Shown: positions 6,459-12,187 of the stretch, one piece after another | Numbering within the stretch: the first letter of the stretch is position 1 | Layout of the letters: every line of letters starts with the position of its first letter | Source: a virus | IMG/VR virus record: IMGVR_UViG_3300042502_001580 | Location: 1-22,999 of that record | Length of the DNA stretch: 22,999 bases | Reading direction: 5' to 3' (one strand) | Notes under the pieces: generated by a model | What the model saw: the letters and a program-made list of their open reading frames with translations, nothing else | The model's database searches: none | Told to the model about the DNA's origin: nothing | Program-made: the position numbers and the translations under genes

Positions 6459-6550
6459 TATAAGCCTCCAATTATTACAAATGTAGTCATTATAAACAAC
6501 AAAGTTATCACAAATAAAATAAACTGGGCAATTACTTTACTTAGGTGCAT
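6458..6550 (-). CDS. Tiny single-pass membrane protein (30 aa)
   Basis: An ORF starting MHLSKVIAQF and continuing as an almost uninterrupted run of I, L, F, V and T up to IIGGL, so a single transmembrane helix fills nearly the whole peptide. It begins inside the last codons of the lipoprotein-like gene 6537-6803 and its TAA overlaps the next ATG (TAATG). A GAGG lies about 10 nt before the start. The 78-nt gap would otherwise be empty in a region where all genes touch. Function unknown. Confidence 0.55.
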   Translation of the reverse strand: MHLSKVIAQFILFVITLLFIMTTFVIIGGL

Positions 6551-6803
6551 AGTCGTAAAACCTCATAATGTTTTGCAAATTTTGGTTGCGTAATTGATTC
6601 TCTAATCTTTGTGCTTGAAAAGAGCGCTCGTAATTGTCCCAGTTATTTTGCCTTTCTTGCTCACGTATTTGGTAACGTTGGTTCCAGACTTGCTCTTCCA
6701 TTAAGCTAGTTTGCTTTTCAAGTTCTTGCAACTCGTCTGCCTGGCTATCGCTACACGCAAATACAATAGTTAACAACACGCCTACTATTATTACTTTATT
6801 CAT
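6537..6803 (-). CDS. Putative lipoprotein with coiled coil
   Basis: An 88-residue protein. Residues 1-16 are a signal sequence (MNKVIIVGVLLTIVFA) ending in a lipobox-like VFAC with Cys17, although Phe at -2 is unusual. The rest is highly charged, Gln/Glu/Arg-rich and predicted helical (ELQELEKQTSLMEEQ and similar), ending in RFYDYAPK. It would sit in the periplasm anchored to a membrane by lipid. That shape recalls outer-membrane spanins, but it lacks the Pro-rich body typical of Rz1 and lies in the early region, away from the lysozyme. A superinfection-exclusion lipoprotein is another possibility. GAGG precedes the ATG. Confidence 0.62.
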   Translation of the reverse strand: MNKVIIVGVLLTIVFACSDSQADELQELEKQTSLMEEQVWNQRYQIREQERQNNWDNYERSFQAQRLENQLRNQNLQNIMRFYDYAPK

Positions 6804-7029
6804 ATCTATCCTCTTTACTTTGGTGGAGTTGCTCTAAAATATCAATTTCTATTTTTTCTAATACGTACTCGTCTAGCAAGTCTGCTAATTCTAAATCATG
6901 GTATACTATTGAGTTAATCATTAAGTATTCAGATATGAAAGGTGTATTCCAGCCATCGCCTTCTGCAGGGTCATAGTCATAGTCTACGTCTAGCATTACA
7001 CCGGATAATTTTGTTTGTATGTTAGGCAT
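6796..7029 (-). CDS. Small phage protein (VDYDYxPAEGD type)
   Basis: A 77-residue acidic protein. LDVDYDYDPAEGDGWNTP followed by an INSIVYHDLELADLL segment and a C-terminal helix is a pattern frequent in small phage proteins of unknown function. The next gene upstream (7029-7322) has the same order: a tyrosine-rich strand, an acidic loop, a hydrophobic strand, then an acidic helix. I think the two are diverged copies. They share one base (stop/start overlap), and this gene overlaps the next by 8 nt, so they are co-translated. Confidence 0.65.
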   Translation of the reverse strand: MPNIQTKLSGVMLDVDYDYDPAEGDGWNTPFISEYLMINSIVYHDLELADLLDEYVLEKIEIDILEQLHQSKEDRYE

Positions 7030-7322
7030 TACACAGCTCCTATATAATAAGTATTGCTTTCTTGGTCAGTTTCTAGCATATCATTCATAGTCCAGGAAAT
7101 CTGGTTCTCAATGTCATTACGCGTAGTTTCGTTTATTATGCTTGCCAGGTCTATATATTCAATTTCTTGTGGGTCATAGGTAGGCAGGCGCACCATAATA
7201 CTAATAATATCTATTACCTCACAATTACAGTTTGTATCACTAACAGTAGGGTATTGATAATTATATTCACAAAGAGCATCGACTCCAGCTATTACAACTT
7301 CTGTACTTAAATTTTCAAGCAT
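7029..7322 (-). CDS. Small phage protein, likely paralogue of the 6796-7029 product
   Basis: A 97-residue acidic protein: EVVIAGVDALCEYNYQYPTV, then NCNCEVIDIISIMVRLP, an acidic ASIINETTRNDIENQ helix and a short tail. Its CEYNYQYP...EVIDIISI block lines up by eye with VDYDYDP...LMINSIV of its neighbour. A CNC pair at about residues 32-34 could bind metal but nothing else supports that. No function recognised. Confidence 0.6.
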   Translation of the reverse strand: MLENLSTEVVIAGVDALCEYNYQYPTVSDTNCNCEVIDIISIMVRLPTYDPQEIEYIDLASIINETTRNDIENQISWTMNDMLETDQESNTYYIGAV

Positions 7323-7325
7323 AAA

Positions 7326-7475
7326 TTACTCCCAGCCTTGGTCACGTATTGAGGTTTCAACTATTGCCAATGCTTCTACTTGGCGAATAGCATTTAAGCC
7401 AATTCCACTATTATATGTGGTGTCTATAAAACTTAACAACAGTACAACTACTAAACATTTCAATATAAAATTCAT
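7326..7475 (-). CDS. Small membrane or secreted protein
   Basis: A 49-residue protein, MNFILKCLVVVLLLSF then a polar tail ending SIRDQGWE. The start is a hydrophobic helix that could be a signal peptide or membrane anchor. I place the start at 7475 because AGGAG lies 8 nt upstream in a leader that is nearly identical to that of the DUF3102 gene; an upstream in-frame ATG at 7511 lies inside the promoter-leader hairpin. It is the first gene of the long leftward operon behind promoter P2. Confidence 0.6.
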   Translation of the reverse strand: MNFILKCLVVVLLLSFIDTTYNSGIGLNAIRQVEALAIVETSIRDQGWE

Positions 7476-7503
7476 TATTATTCTCCTGGTTGGTTTGTTA
7501 CAG

Positions 7504-7560
7504 TGAGCCATGTTTGCACATGACTCAGATAATTATAAACTCATTAAGCGAATATGTAAA
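7504..7560 (-). promoter_or_regulatory. Leftward promoter P2 with 5'-terminal hairpin
   Basis: On the - strand: -35 TTTACA (7555-7560), 17-nt spacer, -10 TATAAT (7532-7537), predicted start near 7525. An inverted repeat at 7504-7527 (TGAGTCATGT / ACATGGCTCA, 4-nt loop, one G-U pair) begins at the predicted start. The stretch TTTACATATTCGCTTAATG is shared exactly with P3, and so is the downstream leader CCAACCAGGAGAATAATA. Confidence 0.78.
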
Positions 7561-7563
7561 CCG

Positions 7564-7833
7564 CTACTGGACTAACTTAATTTCTTTAAGCATCACCTTG
7601 TAAATCTGCGCTCGCCTATTCACTGGGTACAACGCATCTTGTGCCTCAAGCATCTGCTTCCAGTAGTCACGTTGCTCCTTAGGTAATGAACCTATTGCTA
7701 GTAGCAGGATATTACGAGCATACGGTGTAGCCTTGATGCGTTCAGCCTTACGGGCTTGAAGTGCCTCTGCTAAGCACTTGGATTCTTTATTAATTTTAGC
7801 TATTAAATGGGCCCTTTGTTCTGCTTTGGTCAT
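7564..7833 (-). CDS. Hypothetical phage protein in the DUF3102 operon
   Basis: An 89-residue basic helical protein: an N-terminal stretch rich in Lys/Ala (MTKAEQRAHLIAKINKESK), then TPYARNILLLAIGSLPKEQ and YWKQMLEAQDALYP. I do not recognise a family. It overlaps the DUF3102 gene by 4 nt (ATGA), so the two are probably coupled and may act together. It ends 3 nt before the -35 of promoter P2, so no terminator separates it from the next unit. Confidence 0.65.
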   Translation of the reverse strand: MTKAEQRAHLIAKINKESKCLAEALQARKAERIKATPYARNILLLAIGSLPKEQRDYWKQMLEAQDALYPVNRRAQIYKVMLKEIKLVQ

Positions 7834-8621
7834 AGTGACGATAACTCCTCTTGCAATGCTACTAGAGCTTTGTTATGTATTGCCACCTGGTCAGAATGCC
7901 ATTTGATTTGCGCAAGCACTAATGTCTTACGATCTGATAAACCCCCGGCATTTGACTTCAAAGCTTCTATTTCGTTTTGCTTACGCACTAGGTCTTTTTG
8001 AAGCTCTTTGTTAGGGTCTTTGGCTTGGCTTGCATTCTTAAGCTCCATAATATGCTTAAGTTTATCTTTCATCATGGTAGCGCGAAGTGAGTCCATTTCT
8101 CTACGTATAATGGCTATTTTCTGGCTATCACGGTCGTGTTGAGATAACTCAATTTCCAGGGCTCTGATGGTGTCCATGTGTTTCTTGTTTTGCACGCGCC
8201 AGTCTTCAGTACGTTTCTTCTCTTCTATTAGTGCACGCTCAACTTGAGCAAGTTTAGTTATTTCTTCTCGCACTAGGCTATCATCATTAATCACTTGCTC
8301 CATTGTATCCGGAGCACCTAACGCCAAGAACAACTTACTAAGCTTGACATTAGACAAATCAGTTCGTAAACTAATATTGCCATGCTCTTTGGCCAACTTA
8401 ATATACTTATTGGCATTGCCTGGATTTACGCTAGTGTTCACCGTTACCCAAGGCATGAATTCACCATGCGGTAGAATTGCTTTTACTTTGCCTAACTCGC
8501 GCCCAAGCTCTATTGCCATTAACACAGTTAAACCTTTTAAATGCTCAAGTTGGGCAGACTTATAATTAATTGACTCAATATACTGGCTTGCTTGCTTTTG
8601 TAATGCATTAGTTGTTGACAT
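7830..8621 (-). CDS. DUF3102-like protein with long coiled coil
   Basis: A 263-residue protein. Residues about 25-85 fit DUF3102: GRELGKVKAILPHGEFMPWV followed by NANKYIKLAKE. Known DUF3102 proteins occur in phages and mobile elements; their role is uncertain though the N-terminal part resembles DNA-binding regions of plasmid and phage proteins. Residues about 120-255 are a charged coiled coil (for example RALIEEKKRTEDW, LQKDLVRKQNEIEALK), pointing to dimerisation. The start has AGGAG 8 nt upstream and lies in the P3 leader. As the first gene behind a strong promoter next to the dyad-rich region, a replication or regulatory role is reasonable inference. Confidence 0.75.
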   Translation of the reverse strand: MSTTNALQKQASQYIESINYKSAQLEHLKGLTVLMAIELGRELGKVKAILPHGEFMPWVTVNTSVNPGNANKYIKLAKEHGNISLRTDLSNVKLSKLFLALGAPDTMEQVINDDSLVREEITKLAQVERALIEEKKRTEDWRVQNKKHMDTIRALEIELSQHDRDSQKIAIIRREMDSLRATMMKDKLKHIMELKNASQAKDPNKELQKDLVRKQNEIEALKSNAGGLSDRKTLVLAQIKWHSDQVAIHNKALVALQEELSSL

Positions 8622-8645
8622 TATTATTCTCCTGGTTGGTTACAT

Positions 8646-8701
8646 TATGGTGCATTACATACACCATACATAATTATAATCACATTAAGCGAATATGTAA
8701 A
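8646..8701 (-). promoter_or_regulatory. Leftward promoter P3 with 5'-terminal hairpin
   Basis: On the - strand: -35 TTTACA (8696-8701), 17-nt spacer, -10 TATAAT (8673-8678), predicted start near 8666. An inverted repeat TATGGTG / CACCATA with a 9-nt loop spans 8646-8668, at the 5' end of the transcript. It shares the -35 and spacer with P2 but its hairpin sequence is unrelated. Confidence 0.78.
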
Positions 8702-9134
8702 CCGTGCATATTGGCTTAATGTTTAAACGATAGTAGCGAAAACATATTTTACTAATAACAAAATGGATATGAAGCCATATGAAGCCAAATCTGTCTCAAT
8801 TACTCGAAAACGAGTAGTAATAAACTAAACAGTAGTAGTAGTTGAGTAATTCTAAGTTACTGATTTATAAGAATTATTTCACATACTTACTATCGTTCTA
8901 TCGATTCGCGCGAAAAAAGTTTTAAGTTTATATATATAGCTATATATTATTTAACAGTTTTTATTAAATATTAAATAGTAAGATAGATTTAAGACTAAGT
9001 CTTACAAAACAATAACTTACACAGCCCAATTTGTAGACACAAATCTGACTACTACTGGCAAAATTTCGTCAAAAGTCACGCAATCAGTAAAATATGTGTG
9101 TACTTTCGACGAAATTTATGCACCTCGAGGTTAT
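8702..9134. other. Non-coding, dyad-rich AT-rich region (candidate replication origin or control region)
   Basis: No convincing ORF. It holds many inverted repeats: AACGATAGTA (8726-8735) with its complement at 8888-8897; ACTCG-AAAA-CGAGT near 8804; the palindrome TTCGCGCGAA (8905-8914); ATATATAGCTATATAT near 8935; AAGACTAAGTCTT; ATTTGT-AGAC-ACAAAT near 9030; and the 16-bp arms at 9061-9117. There is also a direct repeat of ATATGAAGCC near 8767-8787. The mix of dyads and AT-rich stretches beside replication-type genes fits an origin; this is inference only. Confidence 0.45.
9061..9117 (-). terminator. Large inverted repeat, possible leftward terminator
   Basis: Arms of 16 nt (9061-9076 and 9102-9117, core AAATTTCGTC / GACGAAATTT) around a 25-nt loop. 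The single non-complementary position is an A-C clash in rightward RNA but a G-U pair in leftward RNA, so the structure is intact for transcripts of the 9135 gene just upstream. The tail is only UUU then GCC, so termination would be weak; it could also be part of an origin. Confidence 0.45.
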
Positions 9135-9344
9135 TTAGTGTACAGGCACTAAGGGAATCACGTCCACTAGTAACCCAGCACGATTAACAAAGACCAACTC
9201 CTCATAGCCATCACGCATCATAAAATCCAGGTCCCGAATACTACAGTACGGTCCACCAAGTATCTTGAAATCCTTACCTTCAGCCCAATCATTCATGTTG
9301 GTGTCACGACCATAAGCGCCATGTAATTCTAAACTCTTCTTCAT
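9135..9344 (-). CDS. Hypothetical phage protein (LHGAYGRD...GKDFKILGGPY)
   Basis: A 69-residue protein: LELHGAYGRDTNMNDW, GKDFKILGGPYCSIRDLDFM, then a hydrophobic strand LVFVNRAGLLVDVIPLV. It looks like a small compact alpha-beta protein. I have the impression of a recurrent phage family with GAYGRD and GKDF motifs but cannot name it. Its ATG overlaps the stop of the tiny membrane ORF 9341-9430 by 4 nt, with GGAGG just before, so it is co-translated with that ORF. Confidence 0.68.
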   Translation of the reverse strand: MKKSLELHGAYGRDTNMNDWAEGKDFKILGGPYCSIRDLDFMMRDGYEELVFVNRAGLLVDVIPLVPVH

Positions 9345-9430
9345 CTTCTTCTACCTCCAAAGTTACAAAGCCCTAGTATAACCAGGATTATTACAAAAAA
9401 AGTTACAACATCGCCTAATGATTCAGTCAT
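9341..9430 (-). CDS. Tiny single-pass membrane protein (29 aa)
   Basis: The ORF reads MTESLGDVVTFFVIILVILG, then LCNFGGRRR before the stop. One transmembrane helix is flanked by an acidic N-terminus and a three-Arg C-terminus, which predicts a cytoplasmic C-terminus. GGGG lies 7 nt before the ATG, and the stop overlaps the next ATG (ATGA). The last codons GGA GGT provide the ribosome-binding site for the downstream gene. It resembles the 30-residue ORF at 6458-6550 in size, make-up and coupling. Function unknown. Confidence 0.6.
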   Translation of the reverse strand: MTESLGDVVTFFVIILVILGLCNFGGRRR

Positions 9431-9479
9431 TATATTCCCCAGTAGTTAAGTAAGTTAGGACGTCCATGTCCCAGAATGA

Positions 9480-9812
9480 TTACATTTTGTTACGATACCA
9501 AGCAACACAAGCATAGGTAGTATTGGTGTTACCATAGTGAGCATGGACTTTAGGAAGGATTTCTGTATTAGTTAACCCATCTTGAATATAACCACGAATT
9601 AAGTCACCAACACCTTTGTTGATTGCCTTTTTGTGGATTTTAGGTTCAACTGGTAGTAAGGCACGAAGTTCAATCAACTTAGACTCCAATAATGAGATTG
9701 CAGTTTTAATTTCTTCAATCTTAACTTCATTGTTTTCTTCAAGAGTAGCCTCCTCTTGTAATGCTTCTTCAAAAGTTACTTCTTCCAAGATTACTTTTTT
9801 AGGTCTAGCCAT
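9480..9812 (-). CDS. WYR-motif phage protein with coiled coil
   Basis: A 110-residue protein: MARPKKV, an acidic linker, a coiled coil EIKTAISLLESKLIELRALL, then GVGDLIRGYIQDGLTNTEIL and the C-terminal TNTTYACVAWYRNKM. Phage proteins ending in a TN-x-ACVAWYR-like motif after a GLTNxEIL helix are, as far as I recall, common; the C-terminal half looks like a helix-turn-helix-type fold. The gene at 1100-1425 is a shortened, frameshifted paralogue. It is the first leftward gene next to the tandem promoters at 9856-10015, a position typical of immediate-early regulators. GGAG precedes the ATG by 8 nt. Confidence 0.72.
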   Translation of the reverse strand: MARPKKVILEEVTFEEALQEEATLEENNEVKIEEIKTAISLLESKLIELRALLPVEPKIHKKAINKGVGDLIRGYIQDGLTNTEILPKVHAHYGNTNTTYACVAWYRNKM

Positions 9813-9855
9813 GATACTTCTCCGATATAGGTTGTCCTGAGGACGAAAGGGGTTT

Positions 9856-9912
9856 ATCAGTTAGATTATCTAAGTGATGAGCTATATTATCATTAATCAA
9901 TTCAGTTGTACA
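9856..9912 (-). promoter_or_regulatory. Leftward promoter-like element in repeat copy 1, with 5' inverted repeat
   Basis: On the - strand: -35-like TGTACA (9907-9912), 17-nt spacer, -10-like TAATAT (9884-9889), predicted start near 9877. An inverted repeat with 11-nt arms and one mismatch (ATCACTTAGAT / ATCTAACTGAT) spans 9856-9878. Its 5' arm is mostly inside the repeat unit and its 3' arm is outside. It would drive the gene at 9812. Confidence 0.5.
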
Positions 9913-9944
9913 CATTTATTTTACCTTAATGATTAAATAATTTA
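9868..9944. repeat. 77-bp direct repeat, copy 1
   Basis: Near-identical to 9971-10047 with period 103. Only two bases differ by eye (GATGAG/GATGAT and CAATTC/CAATGC). Each copy carries arms ATCATTAA / TTAATGAT and a leftward promoter-like sequence. Confidence 0.9.
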
Positions 9945-9962
9945 TTCTTTAATATATACGCA

Positions 9963-10015
9963 ATCACAATATCTAAGTGATGATCTATATTATCATTAAT
10001 CAATGCAGTTGTACA
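9963..10015 (-). promoter_or_regulatory. Leftward promoter-like element in repeat copy 2, with 5' inverted repeat
   Basis: Same -35-like TGTACA (10010-10015) and -10-like TAATAT (9987-9992) as copy 1, predicted start near 9980. A different inverted repeat, ATCAC / GTGAT with a 9-nt loop, spans 9963-9981; its 3' arm again lies outside the repeat unit. Confidence 0.45.
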
Positions 10016-10047
10016 CATTTATTTTACCTTAATGATTAAATAATTTA
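9971..10047. repeat. 77-bp direct repeat, copy 2
   Basis: Second copy of the 77-bp unit, separated from copy 1 by 26 bp of unrelated AT-rich sequence. Both lie in the divergent control region between leftward and rightward genes. Confidence 0.9.
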
Positions 10048-10050
10048 GTA

Positions 10051-10178
10051 ACCTGGCTAACAACCAGGTAATTACTATTACTATCAAGAACTTAGGTTAC
10101 TTTGCTACTAAGTTCCTTAAGGTTTGGAGCCTAAGTCCTTGATTTCCAGGCTACCAGGTTCCTGGTGTGAATTCCAGG
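10051..10178. other. Cluster of hairpins and CCWGG sites
   Basis: Six CCAGG/CCTGG pentamers in 127 bp (10052, 10064, 10146, 10154, 10161, 10174). They form inverted repeats: ACCTGG/CCAGGT (10051-10069) and ACCAGG-TT-CCTGGT (10153-10166). Between them is GAACTTAG/CTAAGTTC with a 12-nt loop (10088-10115). No ORF of interest. Together with the adjacent G-tract it may be a protein-binding or packaging region. Confidence 0.6.
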
Positions 10179-10181
10179 CAA

Positions 10182-10211
10182 GCGGGCGGGGGGGTCGAGG
10201 CGACGAGGCGA
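10182..10211. other. GC-rich tract with G-run, candidate cos/pac site
   Basis: GCGGGC then seven G (10188-10194), followed by a tandem 8-bp repeat CGAGGCGA (10196-10203, 10204-10211). It stands out sharply from the AT-rich surroundings and lies about 200 bp before the small terminase gene, where packaging sites of many phages are found. No direct evidence of a genome end. Confidence 0.35.
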
Positions 10212-10231
10212 AGTCAATGGTACCTCCTAAA

Positions 10232-10248
10232 CATTTTATGATAAAATG
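10232..10248. promoter_or_regulatory. 17-bp perfect palindrome, possible operator
   Basis: CATTTTAT-G-ATAAAATG, 8-bp perfect arms around one base. It lies about 70 bp upstream of the late promoter -35. The shape suits a dimeric DNA-binding protein; no such protein is identified here. Confidence 0.45.
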
Positions 10249-10315
10249 ATCCATGATAACATCCAGTGTTACTAAGTATAGGCGCCCCTTTGTGCCTAGT
10301 ATAAAAAAATAAAAG

Positions 10316-10344
10316 TGTACAAAACTCTAAAACCGTGCTATAGT
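10316..10344 (+). promoter_or_regulatory. Rightward promoter for the packaging and late genes
   Basis: -35-like TGTACA (10316-10321), 17-nt spacer, -10 TATAGT (10339-10344) with an upstream TG giving an extended -10 (TGCTATAGT). The predicted start is near 10351, leaving a leader of about 58 nt to the terS ATG; the leader holds a small GAGTC/GACTC hairpin. It shares TGTACA with the two leftward repeat promoters. Confidence 0.55.
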
Positions 10345-10408
10345 TACGCTAGGCAATAAAATTATCGGAGTCCACTTTTAGACTCAATGTAACCAAGAGA
10401 ACATAACC

Positions 10409-10777
10409 ATGGAACGATATGACCCTTACTCATATTTACCAGATAGCTTAAAGATATTTGACGCAGCAAGCCTGGCAGAAGTAGAGGAAATGGCGGCGGG
10501 TCTAAGCCAAGAGGAAATATTATTGTACTTTAATATATCTAGAGAACAGCTAGCGCCGAATCTAGAAGACCTGGCATACTTTGAGGCCTCATTTAATAGA
10601 GGACGCCAAATAGCAAAACACAAGGCTGTCGTGCAATTATTCAGGCAAATGTCCAACGAGAAGAACGGCGCGGCTGCATCCCTAAGTTATCTTCGCCAGG
10701 TGAGTGAGGTATTCCCCCAAGGTGAAGGCGATATAGGGGTTGGAAAGAACTTCAGCTTCAAGGTAGTGCTAGACTAA
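10409..10777 (+). CDS. terS: Terminase small subunit (probable)
   Basis: A 122-residue protein directly before the large terminase and sharing one base with it (TAATG). AGLSQEEILLYFNISREQL (residues about 30-48) is a helix-turn-helix-like segment; it is followed by LEDLAYFEASFNRGRQIAKHK and a helical VVQLFRQMSNEKNGAAASLSYL typical of the oligomerising core of small terminases. Its job would be to recognise the packaging site and recruit TerL. The call rests mainly on the helix-turn-helix, size and position. AAGAGA lies about 8 nt before the ATG. Confidence 0.75.
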   Translation: MERYDPYSYLPDSLKIFDAASLAEVEEMAAGLSQEEILLYFNISREQLAPNLEDLAYFEASFNRGRQIAKHKAVVQLFRQMSNEKNGAAASLSYLRQVSEVFPQGEGDIGVGKNFSFKVVLD

Positions 10778-12174
10778 TGGACATCGTCTATGTGGCGTCT
10801 AAAACTATGAAGGACTTCCACAAGTCTGACAAGTTTGTACGCAGTCTAATGGGTCCAATAGGTAGTGGAAAGTCTGTAGCGTGCATAGTAGAGACACTAA
10901 TAAAGTGTTATGCGCAAAAGCCCAACCAAGATGGTGTTAGGAAATCAAGATGGGTTATAATACGCAACACCTATCGTGAACTACTAGATACTAGCATAAA
11001 ATCGTTTAATGACTGGATACCAGAAGCAAGTGGAAAATGGCATAAACTAAGCTTAACATTTTTCTTTAAGCAGCATCTACCAGACGGTACCATAGTTGAA
11101 GCCGAGTTTATGTTTAGAGCCTTAGACCGCCCCAATGATGTTAAGAAGCTCCTATCGCTAGAGTTAACTGGAGCCTGGGTTAACGAGGCTCGTGAAATAC
11201 CAAAGCAGGTTATAGACATGCTCCAGGGTCGCGTAGGTCGTTACCCTAATAAGCGTGATGGTGGACCGACCTGGCATGGGGTTATCCTGGATACCAACCC
11301 TCCAGATAATGACAGTTGGTTTTACAAACTGTTTGAGGAAACGCAACCGGATAACCACATACTGTTCAAACAGCCTAGTGGTGATGCTGTAGATGCTGAG
11401 AATATAGAGAATTTACCAAGTGACTACTACAAAAATATGGTGCAAGGTAAAGACCAGGAGTGGATAAATGTTTATGTTAAGGGGCAATATGGGTTTATAA
11501 TGGAAGGCAAACCAGTATTCCCAGAATATAAAGACAATATACATTCGAGTAATGAACCTTACTTCTACGACCCTAAGTTACCATTATATGTAGGCATAGA
11601 TTTTGGACTGACACCAGCCGCAGTGTTTGGGCAAATTACTACCACAGGTAGAATGGTAATAATAGATGAACTAGTAACCTTTGATATGGGTGCTATGTCA
11701 TTTGGTAAACTGCTTAGAGAAAAACTAACACACAAGTACTCAAAGTGCTTAAATATAGAGATATACGGTGACCCTGCAGGGGAGCAACGTTCTCAAGCTG
11801 ACGAAATGACGCCGTTTATGATTTTGCAAAACCAAGGCATAAAAGCATACCCAACTTATACTAATGATCCAATAATAAGAAGAGAGTGTATAGCCGATTA
11901 TTTACAAAGACTTGATTTTGGCGGTAACCCAGCATTCTTAGTAACCTCAGGAGCTCCAATACTAAGGAAAGCATTTGCTGGCGGCTACAAATATAAACGC
12001 GTGCAAGTCTCCGGTGAAGCACGCTTTATGGACAAACCTGATAAAGGTAAGTACTCTCACGTTGCTGATGCATGCCAATATTTATTCTTGGGGGCAGTTG
12101 GCGGGGAAAGAGTTATTGGTGGTTTCGATACTAAAGAAATTGATTACACTTTAGCGAACCGTGGTATAATATAA
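10777..12174 (+). CDS. terL: Terminase large subunit
   Basis: A 465-residue packaging motor. ATPase: Walker A GPIGSGKS (26-33), Walker B-like TGAWVNEA with Glu137, coupling motif LDTNPPD (171-177). Nuclease: YVGIDFGLTPA with Asp275, EIYGDPAGEQRS with Asp332, and KYSHVADACQYLFLG with Asp431, the three acidic residues of the RNase H-like fold. It translocates DNA into the procapsid through the portal and cuts it. Length and motifs are complete. It is translationally coupled to terS and followed by small genes that share stop/start bases. Confidence 0.95.
   Translation: MDIVYVASKTMKDFHKSDKFVRSLMGPIGSGKSVACIVETLIKCYAQKPNQDGVRKSRWVIIRNTYRELLDTSIKSFNDWIPEASGKWHKLSLTFFFKQHLPDGTIVEAEFMFRALDRPNDVKKLLSLELTGAWVNEAREIPKQVIDMLQGRVGRYPNKRDGGPTWHGVILDTNPPDNDSWFYKLFEETQPDNHILFKQPSGDAVDAENIENLPSDYYKNMVQGKDQEWINVYVKGQYGFIMEGKPVFPEYKDNIHSSNEPYFYDPKLPLYVGIDFGLTPAAVFGQITTTGRMVIIDELVTFDMGAMSFGKLLREKLTHKYSKCLNIEIYGDPAGEQRSQADEMTPFMILQNQGIKAYPTYTNDPIIRRECIADYLQRLDFGGNPAFLVTSGAPILRKAFAGGYKYKRVQVSGEARFMDKPDKGKYSHVADACQYLFLGAVGGERVIGGFDTKEIDYTLANRGII
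12162..12170 (+). promoter_or_regulatory. Possible extended -10 promoter at the end of terL
   Basis: TGGTATAAT, a perfect extended -10, inside the last codons of terL. No good -35 is found at 16-18 nt upstream. It would serve the genes from 12188 to the scaffold. Confidence 0.35.
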
Positions 12175-12187
12175 ACGAGGTAATAAA

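Noticed and set aside
9834-9848. GTCC-TGA-GGAC-GAAA, identical to stem II and the GAAA core of a hammerhead ribozyme
   Set aside because: The required CTGATGA before the stem and a matching third stem with a cleavage site are absent on this strand, so it is only a short hairpin.
9868-10047. CRISPR array
   Set aside because: Only two copies, 77 bp long with a 26-bp spacer and promoter-like content; not CRISPR-like and no cas genes.
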